NCBI RefSeq assembly: GCF_004963255.1
Contig: NZ_SUGA01000015.1
Location: forward strand, 62,001 to 126,000
Direction: 5' to 3'
DNA: 64,000 nt
Source: Mesorhizobium sp.
Lineage (GTDB): Bacteria; Pseudomonadota; Alphaproteobacteria; Rhizobiales; Rhizobiaceae
The notes below the pieces were generated by a model. It saw only the letters and a list, made by a program, of their open reading frames with translations. It did no database searches and was not told where the DNA came from. A program made the translations under genes and the position numbers. Positions 33,819 through 41,579 of this stretch are shown in pieces (position 1 is the stretch's first letter; each line of letters opens with the position of its first letter).

Positions 33819-35147
33819 TTAGTCGATCGACCTCAGCACGTCCCTGACATGGTCGATCAGTTCGTTGATCTGGCCCTTGGTGATGATCAGCGGCGGCGAC
33901 AGCGCGATGATGTCGCCGGTGGTGCGGATCAGCGCGCCGCGCTCGAAGGCCTTCACGAACGCCGAGAACGCCCGCTTGGTCGGGCTGCCGGCGATCGGCG
34001 CCAGCTCGATCGCGCCGATCAGGCCGATATTGCGGATGTCTATGACATGCGGCTCGCCCTTCAGCGAATGCAGCGCGTCTTCCCAGTAAGGCGCCAGCTC
34101 CTCGCCGCGGGTGAGCAGGCCCTCTTCCTTGTAGGTGTCCAGCGTGCCGAGCGCGGCGGCGCAGGCGATCGGATTGCCCGAATAGGTGTAGCCGTGGAAG
34201 AACTCGATCATATGCTCCGGGCCGGTCATGAAGGCGTCGTGGATCTCCTTCTTGACGAACACCGCGCCCATCGGGATGACGCCGTTGGAAACGCCCTTGG
34301 CTGTCGTCATGATATCCGGCGTGACGCCGAAATAGTCGGCCGCGAACGGCGCGCCGAGGCGGCCGAAACCGGTGATCACTTCATCGAAAATCAACAATAT
34401 GCCGTGCTTCGTGCAGATTTCCCGAAGCTTCTGCAGATAGCCCTTCGGCGGCAGGATGACGCCGGTGGAGCCGGCGACGGGCTCGACGATGACGGCCGCG
34501 ATGGTCGAAGCGTCATGCAGCGTGACGAGGCGCTCGAGCTCGTTGGCGAGTTCGGCGCCATGCTCCGGCACGCCCTTCGAGAAGGCGTTCTTCTCGGGCA
34601 GGTGCGTGTGCGGCAGATGGTCGACGCCGCCGAGCAGCGTGCCGAACATCTTGCGGTTGGTGACGATGCCGCCGACCGAGATGCCGCCGAAATTGACGCC
34701 GTGATAGCCGCGCTCGCGGCCGATCAGCCGGGTGCGCGAGCCCTCGCCCCTCGCGCGATGATAGGCGATCGCCATCTTGAGCGCGGTCTCGACGGATTCC
34801 GAACCGGAGTTGGTGAAGAAGACATGGTCCATGCCCTTCGGCGCGATGTCGACGAGGCGGTTCGCCAGCTCGAAGACAATGGGATGGCCCATCTGGAAGG
34901 CCGGCGCATAGTCGAGCTCGGCGGCCTGGTGCTGGATCGCCTCGGTGATCTTCGGCCGGCAGTGGCCGGCGTTCACGCACCACAGGCCAGCGGTGCCGTC
35001 GAGCACCTTGCGGCCGTCGCTGGTGGTGTAGTGCATGTCCTTGGCGGACACGAACATGCGCGGCGCCTGCTTGAACTGCCGGTTTGCCGTGAACGGCATC
35101 CAGAATGCGCTGAGATCGTTCGGCGTGACTTTCAGCCGGTTGGACAT
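33819..35147 (-). CDS. Class III omega-aminotransferase, beta-alanine:pyruvate type
   Basis: A 442-residue fold-I aminotransferase. The PLP lysine is K284 in MTTAKGVSNG, the pyridine-nitrogen aspartate is D255 in IFDEVITG, and LWCVNAGHC plus FWMPFTANRQ near the start are typical of omega-amino acid:pyruvate transaminases. In this setting it should convert beta-alanine to malonate semialdehyde (or beta-aminoisobutyrate to methylmalonate semialdehyde), the step after the amidohydrolase. Divergent from rutR with an operator-like palindrome between. No semialdehyde dehydrogenase gene is in view. Confidence 0.9.
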   Translation of the reverse strand: MSNRLKVTPNDLSAFWMPFTANRQFKQAPRMFVSAKDMHYTTSDGRKVLDGTAGLWCVNAGHCRPKITEAIQHQAAELDYAPAFQMGHPIVFELANRLVDIAPKGMDHVFFTNSGSESVETALKMAIAYHRARGEGSRTRLIGRERGYHGVNFGGISVGGIVTNRKMFGTLLGGVDHLPHTHLPEKNAFSKGVPEHGAELANELERLVTLHDASTIAAVIVEPVAGSTGVILPPKGYLQKLREICTKHGILLIFDEVITGFGRLGAPFAADYFGVTPDIMTTAKGVSNGVIPMGAVFVKKEIHDAFMTGPEHMIEFFHGYTYSGNPIACAAALGTLDTYKEEGLLTRGEELAPYWEDALHSLKGEPHVIDIRNIGLIGAIELAPIAGSPTKRAFSAFVKAFERGALIRTTGDIIALSPPLIITKGQINELIDHVRDVLRSID

Positions 35148-35225
35148 GACCAGGACTTCCCCTTGTAACCTGTTTCGGTGCGGCCAACGCTTGGTCTTTG
35201 CTGCGTTTTCATGCTACGCAAATTT

Positions 35226-35241
35226 TTGACCGGTTGGACAA
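35226..35241. promoter_or_regulatory. RutR-like operator, site 3
   Basis: TTGACCGGTTGGACAA matches the RutR consensus TTGACCANNTGGTCAA at 12 of 14 defined positions. It lies between the divergent transaminase and rutR genes, 79 bases upstream of the transaminase start. Confidence 0.6.
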
Positions 35242-35370
35242 ACGTTAGCGCCGCCTGTCGGCGGTCAAAGGATTACTAGCGGAAATGCCGCATAAAAAGC
35301 GCGCTCCACAGCCCAAGGAAAAACTGGTCCAGAGAATTGGTCCAGATGGTCGGCGCGGCACCGCGCAAGG

Positions 35371-36012
35371 ATGACGGACTCGATGGAAGGCTCCGCTCCC
35401 CGTCGCACCCGCATCCAGCAGGAAAAGCGCGAGCTCATCCTCGAAGCGGCGCTCGAGGTCTTCTCCGCCAACGGTTTTCGCGGCTCGACCATCGACCAGA
35501 TCGCCGAAGCCGCCGGCATGTCGAAGCCGAACCTTCTCTATTACTTCCGCCGCAAGGAAGACATTCACGAGACATTGATGCAGCGCCTGCTCGACACCTG
35601 GCTGGCGCCTTTGCGCGAGCTGGACGACGTCGGCGACCCGCTGACGGAGCTCAGGAGCTATATCCGCAGGAAGCTGGAGATGGCGCGCGACTTCCCGCGT
35701 GAAAGCCGGCTCTTCGCCAACGAGATCCTGCAGGGTGCGCCACGCATCAAGCCGATGCTGGAAGGCGAGCTGAAGACGCTGGTCGACGAGAAAGCCGCCG
35801 TCATCAAGGGCTGGATGCGCGCCGGAAAGATCGCCCGCACCGATCCCTGGCACCTGATCTTCTCGATCTGGGCGACGACGCAGCACTATGCCGATTTCGA
35901 CGTCCAGGTGCGCGCCGTGCTCGGCGCCGACCGCGGCGGCGACGGCCGCTTCGAGGACGCGGCGCGGTTCCTGGAGCAGTTGTTCCTGGATGGGCTGAAG
36001 CCGAAGGGATAG
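35371..36012 (+). CDS. rutR: Pyrimidine-utilisation regulator RutR (TetR family)
   Basis: A 213-residue TetR protein closely resembling E. coli RutR along its length: QIAEAAGMSKPNLLYYF in the DNA-binding domain, LLDTWLAPL, DFPRESRLFANEILQGAP, and WHLIFSIWATTQHYADFDVQV at the C-terminal end. RutR binds uracil and thymine and lets go of its operator when they are present. An alternative ATG at 35383 has an AAGGA at better distance, so the first four residues are uncertain. Divergent from the transaminase gene with a RutR-type palindrome between. Confidence 0.88.
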   Translation: MTDSMEGSAPRRTRIQQEKRELILEAALEVFSANGFRGSTIDQIAEAAGMSKPNLLYYFRRKEDIHETLMQRLLDTWLAPLRELDDVGDPLTELRSYIRRKLEMARDFPRESRLFANEILQGAPRIKPMLEGELKTLVDEKAAVIKGWMRAGKIARTDPWHLIFSIWATTQHYADFDVQVRAVLGADRGGDGRFEDAARFLEQLFLDGLKPKG

Positions 36013-36093
36013 CGTCGACAAGATGCTAGCGGAGTGGGACCCCTCCGCCATCTGCTTGTTGCCGACCTTGGAGACTGGCCGAGGCGCCCATCA

Positions 36094-36288
36094 CTTCGTC
36101 ATCAACGGGCGGAGCGGGAGCGAAGCGACGCAGCGCAGACCCGAGTATCCATTCCGTTACGTGTGAGCGTTGGGGCGACGTAGAACGAGCTGTGTTCTGC
36201 GCCGTCTTTACTCTGCGCGCGATCTCACGGAATGGGTCCTCGGGTCTGCGCGTCCGCTTCGCTCCCGCTCCGCCCGTAGATGACGAAG
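36094..36288. repeat. 195-bp nested palindrome, copy 2
   Basis: The outer arms CTTCGTCATCAACGGGCGGA and the complement ending at 36288 match the element at 28165-28384. Shared blocks are CAGCGCAGACCC, CCATTCCGTTAC and GGGTCTGCGC. The centre carries a different short fold (GTAGAACGAGCTGTGTTCTGC). It lies between the convergent rutR and MmyB-type regulator genes; the rest of the 299-base gap shows nothing else. Confidence 0.75.
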
Positions 36289-36311
36289 TTGAGAGGCCGC
36301 TGCCAACAGCC

Positions 36312-37184
36312 TCAGGCGCTGCGCCGCTCGGCTGGAAGCTCGTCCAGCAGCTTCTTCAACTTCGCAACCGAGTTCTGCTCGGCCAGCGGCGTATAGACGA
36401 TCAATCGCATGTCCGAACCGTCGTCGATCGACAGGCTCATATGCTCGAAGGTCATCGCGCCGGCGATCGGGTGGCGCAGGTGCTTCAAGCCGGAAAGCCG
36501 GTGCACGACATCGCGCTGCGGCCACCACTCGCGGAACTCCGGGCTCGAGCGCATCATCAGCGCGATCAGCCGCTCGAAATCCGGATCGCCGGTGTATTTC
36601 GCGCTCTCGGCGCGGAACGCGGCAAGGGTTGCGCGCGCCAGCTGTTCCCAGTCCACCAGAAGATGCCGCCGGTGCGGATCAGTGAAGACGCCGTGGAGGA
36701 TGTTGCGGGCATCGCCCTCCAGCTGGCCATAATCGCCGAAAATGGCGACCGCCGCGTCATTCCAGGCCAGCACGTCCCAGCGCGGGCCGACGACATAGGC
36801 GGGCTGCAGCACCAGGCTCTGCAGCATGTGCAGCAGCGGTCCTTCGACCTTTGTCTGAACGATGCGCCGCCGCTCCGGCTGCTGGCGGCCGGCGAGCGTG
36901 AACAGATGGCGCTGCTCGGCGCCGTCGAGCCGCAGCGCCTGGCAGAGCGCCGACAGCACCTCGACCGAGGGCCGCACGTCCCTGCCCTGCTCAAGCCAGG
37001 TGTACCAGGTCGTGCCGACGCCGGCGATCATCGCCACTTCCTCGCGCCTTAAGCCCGGCGTGCGCCGCCGCGCGCCGCAAGCGATGCCGGCCGCATCGGG
37101 CGAAATCCTCTCGCGGCGCGAACGCAGGAAGGCGCCCAACTCGCGCCGGCGGTGATCTTCGGGGGAGTGGGTCGCGATATCCAT
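36312..37184 (-). CDS. XRE-family regulator with MmyB-like ligand domain
   Basis: A 290-residue protein. The N-terminal helix-turn-helix (about 14-95) has the signature RRRTPGLRREEVAMIAGVGTTWYTWLEQGRD split across helices 2 and 3, and the C-terminal 180 residues form the MmyB-like PAS-type pocket with WDVLAWNDAA. Relatives regulate adjacent SDR genes in many actinobacteria and alphaproteobacteria and may bind a fatty acid. It is divergent from two SDR genes, which are the probable targets. Start at 37184 chosen because the domain begins there. Confidence 0.87.
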   Translation of the reverse strand: MDIATHSPEDHRRRELGAFLRSRRERISPDAAGIACGARRRTPGLRREEVAMIAGVGTTWYTWLEQGRDVRPSVEVLSALCQALRLDGAEQRHLFTLAGRQQPERRRIVQTKVEGPLLHMLQSLVLQPAYVVGPRWDVLAWNDAAVAIFGDYGQLEGDARNILHGVFTDPHRRHLLVDWEQLARATLAAFRAESAKYTGDPDFERLIALMMRSSPEFREWWPQRDVVHRLSGLKHLRHPIAGAMTFEHMSLSIDDGSDMRLIVYTPLAEQNSVAKLKKLLDELPAERRSA

Positions 37185-37287
37185 GTGCCTATTATAGCAG
37201 TACTGATACCAGGATAAAGTTTGAACTGTTTGAGACGCGCGCGGTGTCCCATCTTTCCGTTCAGAGCAGCGCAAGGAGGCTCTGGAC

Positions 37288-38133
37288 ATGGAACTCAAGG
37301 ACAAAACCATTCTCGTCACCGGCTCGACCGACGGCGTCGGCCGCGTGGTCGCGGAGAGGCTCGGCGCCGCCGGCGCCCGCGTGCTGGTGCATGGCCGCGA
37401 CGCAGGCCGCGGCAAGGCGACGGTCGCCGCGATCGAGGCCAAGGGCGGCAAGGCGGAATTCCTCGCCGCCGACCTCGCTTCGCTTGCCGAAGTACGCCGC
37501 CTCGCAGAAGCCGTGCGCGCAAGGACCGATCGGCTCGACATACTGATCAACAATGCCGGCGTCGGCACCGGCGGCCAGGGCGCCAAGCGGCAGGTCAGCG
37601 CCGACGGCTACGAGATGCGCTTCGCCGTCAACTATCTCGCCGGCTTCCTGCTGACGTCCGAGCTTCTGCCGCTTCTCAAGGCAAGCGCGCCGGCGCGCAT
37701 CGTCAACGTCGCCTCGGCCGGCCAGCAGGCGATCGATTTCGACGACGTCATGCTGACGCATGGCTATAGCGGCGTGCGCGCCTACTGCCAGAGCAAGCTG
37801 GCGCAGATCCTGTTCACCGTCGATCTGGCTAAGCAGCTCGACGGCACCGGCATCACCGTCGCCGCCTTGCACCCGGCAAGCTACATGGACACCACGATGG
37901 TCCGGCAGGCGGGCGTCACGCCATGGAGCTCGGTCGAAACCGGCGCCGACGCCATTCTCAACCTTGCGACCTCGCCGGCGCTCGAAGGGCGCAGCGGCCG
38001 CTATTTCGACGGCCAGCGGGAATCGCGCGCCGATGCGCAGGCCTATGACGAAAAGGCGCGCCGCCGGCTGCGGGCGCTGAGCCTCGAATTGACCGGACAA
38101 TCTTCTGCAACATCCAAGGAACAACATTCATGA
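37288..38133 (+). CDS. Short-chain dehydrogenase/reductase, retinol-dehydrogenase-like
   Basis: A 281-residue SDR. The nucleotide motif TGSTDGVG is at about 11-18, NNAG near 88-91 (followed by VGTGG), and the catalytic pair is Y-x-x-x-K in YCQSK near 165-169. The long C-terminal part after the active site resembles retinol/WW-oxidoreductase-type SDRs. AAGGAGGCTCTGGAC gives a strong start. Its stop overlaps the next SDR gene by four bases. It is divergent from the MmyB-type regulator that probably controls it. Substrate unknown. Confidence 0.87.
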   Translation: MELKDKTILVTGSTDGVGRVVAERLGAAGARVLVHGRDAGRGKATVAAIEAKGGKAEFLAADLASLAEVRRLAEAVRARTDRLDILINNAGVGTGGQGAKRQVSADGYEMRFAVNYLAGFLLTSELLPLLKASAPARIVNVASAGQQAIDFDDVMLTHGYSGVRAYCQSKLAQILFTVDLAKQLDGTGITVAALHPASYMDTTMVRQAGVTPWSSVETGADAILNLATSPALEGRSGRYFDGQRESRADAQAYDEKARRRLRALSLELTGQSSATSKEQHS

Positions 38134-38852
38134 GCGAGACCATCGAACATTGCGTCATCATAGGCGGCTCATCCGGCATCGGCCTCGCGACGGCCAAAAA
38201 GCTGGTCAGCCCCGCCATGAAAGTCACGATCACCGGCCGCAATGAAGAAAAACTCAAGGCTGCGTGGAAGAGCCTGGGCGGCTCAGCCGACAAGGCTGCG
38301 TTCGATGCCGCCAATGCTGATGAGGTGCAGCGGTTTTTCAAGGACCTCGGGCCGTTCGATCACCTGGTTCTCGCCGCCAGCGGCGGCAAGGGGCTGGGAC
38401 CGTTCGCGACGCTCGACCTCGCCGATATCGCCAGCGGCGTCGACGAGAAGGTCCGGCCGCAACTGTCCTGCCTGCAGGCAGCCCTGCCGACCCTGAACAA
38501 GACCGGATCGGTCACCTTCATCTCGGCTGTCTCGGCACAGATCGCGGCGCCCGGCGTCGCCGGCATCGGCGCCATCAACGGCATGCTCTTGACCGTCGCG
38601 CCGATCCTCGCTGTCGAGCTGAAGCCGCTGCGCGTCAACGTCGTGGCCCCCGGCGTCATCGACACGCCTTGGTGGGATTTCCTGCCGGACGAGCAGCGGC
38701 AGGCGGTGTTTGCCGAATATGCCGGCAAGACGCCGGTCGGCCGCATCGGCCGCGCCGAGGATGTCGCCGAGGCGATTGCCTTCCTGGTCTCCAACGGCTT
38801 CATGACCGGCCAGGTGCTGACCTGCGACGGCGGCTTGAGGTTCGCGCCCTAG
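38130..38852 (+). CDS. Short-chain dehydrogenase/reductase
   Basis: A 240-residue SDR with the cofactor motif GGSSGIGLA at about 12-20. The usual YxxxK is altered: where Tyr and Lys are expected the sequence reads AGIGAINGML, so a standard catalytic dyad is not seen, although the C-terminal PLRVNVVAPGVIDTPWW is typical. It may be a reduced-activity or differently built SDR. Co-translated with the SDR before it (ATGA overlap). A 10-bp perfect hairpin follows the stop. Confidence 0.83.
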   Translation: MSETIEHCVIIGGSSGIGLATAKKLVSPAMKVTITGRNEEKLKAAWKSLGGSADKAAFDAANADEVQRFFKDLGPFDHLVLAASGGKGLGPFATLDLADIASGVDEKVRPQLSCLQAALPTLNKTGSVTFISAVSAQIAAPGVAGIGAINGMLLTVAPILAVELKPLRVNVVAPGVIDTPWWDFLPDEQRQAVFAEYAGKTPVGRIGRAEDVAEAIAFLVSNGFMTGQVLTCDGGLRFAP

Positions 38853-38857
38853 AGGAA

Positions 38858-38881
38858 GCGCGCGGATTTCCATCCGCGCGC
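38858..38881. terminator. Hairpin between convergent SDR and AhpD-like genes
   Basis: A perfect 10-bp stem GCGCGCGGAT / ATCCGCGCGC with a TTCC loop, beginning five bases after the SDR stop and ending eight bases before the AhpD-like stop. No T-run; likely a bidirectional end or 3' stabiliser. Confidence 0.55.
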
Positions 38882-38889
38882 CCTACCGA

Positions 38890-39348
38890 TCAGGCGGCCT
38901 TGGCAGCCGGCATCGGATGAATGGCGTGGAAGGGAATGCACAACCGGTTCCACGTGTTGATCATGCCGAGGGCCACCGAGAGCTTGACCAGTTCCTCTTC
39001 CGAGAAATGCTCGAGCGTGCGGGCGTAGAGCTCGTCCGACACGCCGTTGCCGGCAATCAGCGTGACGGCCTCGGTCCATGCGAGAGCGGCGCGCTCGCGC
39101 TCGGAAAACAGCGGCGATTCCTTCCAGGCGGCGACCAGATAGAGCCGCGTCTCGGTCTCGCCGTCGCGCCGCGCCTCGCGGCTGTGCATCTCGACGCAGT
39201 ATGAGCAGCCATTGATCTGCGAAGCGCGAAGCTTGATCAGGTGCAGCAGGCTCACTTCCAGCCCGCATTCGTCGACGGCCTTGTTGAGCGCCGACACCGC
39301 CTTCATGATCTCGGGGGCCTTGGCAAAGAACTGCAATCTCTGTTTCAT
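38890..39348 (-). CDS. AhpD-like carboxymuconolactone decarboxylase family protein
   Basis: A 152-residue AhpD/CMD-fold protein. The redox motif is INGCSYCVEMH with C48 and C51 and a histidine at 55, as in alkylhydroperoxidase AhpD proteins. It probably reduces peroxides or acts as a thiol redox carrier in the cytoplasm. The Rrf2 regulator gene lies 36 bases upstream on the same strand, so the two likely form a redox-responsive operon. Confidence 0.88.
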   Translation of the reverse strand: MKQRLQFFAKAPEIMKAVSALNKAVDECGLEVSLLHLIKLRASQINGCSYCVEMHSREARRDGETETRLYLVAAWKESPLFSERERAALAWTEAVTLIAGNGVSDELYARTLEHFSEEELVKLSVALGMINTWNRLCIPFHAIHPMPAAKAA

Positions 39349-39384
39349 TGTCTTTCCTTCCAGTTTTTTGGGCGGGTTAGGGGT

Positions 39385-39903
39385 TTAAGTCTGTTTGGAT
39401 GAAGCGGATTTCTGCGGCCGCTGGTGGCGCTCGACGAAGGCGCAGCTCGCGGCATAGGATCGCGGATCGCCTTCGGCGGCGTACTCCGCCACGAGATCGG
39501 ACAGCTTCACTTCGGCGAGTGCTGCCCGATAGGCGCGCTCGGCCTTCAGCATCGCGGCATTGATGCCGCAGGGTTTGACATAGGCCGACGCGTCGATCTT
39601 GACCGGGCCGCGCTGGCGGATTTCGCCGCAACGGAACGCCGGCTCCCGTCCCTCGACCGCTAGCACGATATCGAGCAGCGTGATCCGTTCCGCCGCCCGC
39701 GCCAGCCTGTAGCCGCCCGCCGGCCCCGGCACCGATTCCAGGATGCGCGCCGCCGTGAGCTGGTTGAGATGCTTCAACAGATAGCTCGGCGACAGCCCGA
39801 AACACTCCGCCAGCGCCGCGCCCGGCATGGTGCTGTTGCCGTCCAGGCTGGCCAGCGTCGCCGCGCAGTGGATGGCCGCTTCGACGCCATCGCCCAGTTT
39901 CAT
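39385..39903 (-). CDS. Rrf2-family regulator with redox-type cysteines
   Basis: A 172-residue Rrf2 protein. The winged helix is at about 20-75 with the GPAGGYRLAR wing. Cysteines at 92 and 112 (in FRCGEIRQRG and KPCGIN) lie where Rrf2 sensors hold an Fe-S cluster or redox pair, but the three-cysteine spacing of IscR is absent. Upstream of the AhpD-like gene, it may control peroxide or nitrosative response genes. GGAGATCGGCACC precedes the ATG at 39903. TATCC/GATA inverted repeats just upstream are operator candidates. Confidence 0.86.
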   Translation of the reverse strand: MKLGDGVEAAIHCAATLASLDGNSTMPGAALAECFGLSPSYLLKHLNQLTAARILESVPGPAGGYRLARAAERITLLDIVLAVEGREPAFRCGEIRQRGPVKIDASAYVKPCGINAAMLKAERAYRAALAEVKLSDLVAEYAAEGDPRSYAASCAFVERHQRPQKSASSKQT

Positions 39904-39923
39904 GGTGCCGATCTCCAATTCAT

Positions 39924-39944
39924 GGATATCTTTTATCCTTGATA
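39924..39944. promoter_or_regulatory. Possible Rrf2 operator
   Basis: GGATATCTTTTATCC (39924-39938) is an inverted repeat, and TATCCTTGATA (39934-39944) overlaps it as a second one. The stretch is AT-rich amid GC-rich DNA and begins 21 bases upstream of the Rrf2 start codon. Confidence 0.4.
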
Positions 39945-40012
39945 ATTTTTATCTGCAATAGGGAAATTGAAATTCCAGCGCTAAGTCACAACGGTAATTT
40001 GCGAGAACGGCG

Positions 40013-40254
40013 CCTTCGCAGGACTTGGGTTCCTCGCACCCCGCGAAGCGGGGGAGAGGTGGCCCGGCGAAGCCGGGACGGAGAGGGGACGCCCTCCGCG
40101 AGGTCAAAGCCGGTCAAGGACGAGGCGCGAGGAAGGCAAAAGGCAGTCAGGACCTCCGGCCGTTTCCAGCCGCCGCGAGACCCCTCTCCGTCCCGGCTTC
40201 GCCGGGCCACCTCTCCCCACTCTCGTGGGGCGAGGAACCTAAATTCTGCGAAGG
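40013..40254. repeat. 242-bp palindrome in the gap 39904-40259
   Basis: Outer arms CCTTCGCAG / CTGCGAAGG and inner arms such as GGGGAGAGGTGGCCCGGCG with its complement make a large palindrome around a central spacer of about 90 bp. Sub-blocks GAGAGGTGGC and GGCTTCGCCG recur in the mosaic at 44882-45425. It ends six bases before the preA stop. Apart from this and the Rrf2 operator candidate the gap is empty. Confidence 0.7.
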
Positions 40255-40259
40255 AACCC

Positions 40260-41579
40260 CTACTCCGCCGCCACCTTGGCCATCGGATTGTTGGGGTGCG
40301 TCGTCCAGTTGGCGTAGATCGGCGACACCGGCTTGCCGGTGCGCTGGTCCACGACGCCGGCGGCCAGCGGCTCCATGGTGATGCAGCCCTCCACCGGGCA
40401 GACATTGACGCAGAGATTGCAGCCGACGCATTCGGCCTCGATCACCTCGAAATGCCTGACACCGTCGACCATGCTGGTGATCGCCTGGTGCGAGGTGTCC
40501 TCGCAGGCGATGTGGCAGCGGCCGCATTTGATGCAGGCGTCCTGGTCGATATGCGCCTTGGCGACATAGTTGAGGTTGAGATATTGCCAGTCGGTGACGT
40601 TGGGCGTGGCGCGGCCGATGATGTCGGAGAGCGAGGCGTGGCCCTTCTCGTCCATCCAGTTTTCCAGGCCGGCGATCATCTCCTGCACGATCTTGAAGCC
40701 GTAGGTCATCGCCGCCGTGCAGACCTGCACATTGCCGGCGCCGAGCGCCATGAATTCGGCCGCGTCCCGCCAGGTGGTGATGCCGCCGATGCCCGAGATC
40801 GGCAGGCCGCGGGTTTCGGGATCGCGCGCGATCTCGGCCACCATGTTCATGGCGATCGGCTTTACCGCCGGGCCGCAATAGCCGCCATGCGAGCCCTTGC
40901 CGTCGATGGTCGGCTGCGGCGCGAAACTGTCGAGATCGACGCCGGTGATCGAGTTGATCGTGTTGATCAGCGACACTGCGTCGGTGCCCCCCGCATGCGC
41001 CGCCCGAGCGGGCTTGCGGATGTCGGTGATGTTGGGCGTCAGCTTGGTGATGACGGGCATGCGCGTATACTGCTTGCACCAGCGCACCACCATTTCGATA
41101 TATTCCGGCACTTGGCCGACCGCCGAGCCCATGCCGCGCTCGCTCATGCCGTGCGGGCAGCCGAAATTGAGCTCGATGCCGTCGGCGCCGGTCTCCTCGA
41201 CCAAGGGCAGGATCGCCTTCCAGCTTTCCTCGACGCAAGGCACCATGATCGAGGCGATCAGCGCCCGGTCCGGCCAGTTCATCTTCACCTGCTTCATCTC
41301 GCGCAGATTGGTCTGCAGGTCGCGGTCGGTGATCAGCTCGATATTGTTCAAGCCCAGCAGCCGGCGGTCGGCGCCCCAGATCGCGCCATAGCGCGGGCCG
41401 TTGACGTTGACGACCGGCGGCCCCTCTTCGCCCAGTGTCTTCCACACCACGCCGCCCCAGCCGGCCTTGAAGGCGCGCTCGACATTGTAGGCCTTGTCGG
41501 TCGGCGGCGCCGAGGCCAGCCAGAACGGATTTGGCGACTTGATGCCGATGAAGTTGTTGCGGATGTCTGCCATGCTCAT
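40260..41579 (-). CDS. preA: NAD-dependent dihydropyrimidine dehydrogenase subunit PreA
   Basis: A 439-residue FMN-barrel dehydrogenase with two 4Fe-4S clusters in the C-terminal part (CIKCGRCHIAC and CVGCNLCVNVC, about residues 345-400). The FMN barrel contains ELNFGCPHGMSERGMG with the active-site cysteine. With PreT it reduces uracil to 5,6-dihydrouracil, or thymine to dihydrothymine, using NADH. The start overlaps the preT stop by four bases (ATGA); a second ATG two codons in is possible. Length and architecture fit the family. Confidence 0.95.
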   Translation of the reverse strand: MSMADIRNNFIGIKSPNPFWLASAPPTDKAYNVERAFKAGWGGVVWKTLGEEGPPVVNVNGPRYGAIWGADRRLLGLNNIELITDRDLQTNLREMKQVKMNWPDRALIASIMVPCVEESWKAILPLVEETGADGIELNFGCPHGMSERGMGSAVGQVPEYIEMVVRWCKQYTRMPVITKLTPNITDIRKPARAAHAGGTDAVSLINTINSITGVDLDSFAPQPTIDGKGSHGGYCGPAVKPIAMNMVAEIARDPETRGLPISGIGGITTWRDAAEFMALGAGNVQVCTAAMTYGFKIVQEMIAGLENWMDEKGHASLSDIIGRATPNVTDWQYLNLNYVAKAHIDQDACIKCGRCHIACEDTSHQAITSMVDGVRHFEVIEAECVGCNLCVNVCPVEGCITMEPLAAGVVDQRTGKPVSPIYANWTTHPNNPMAKVAAE

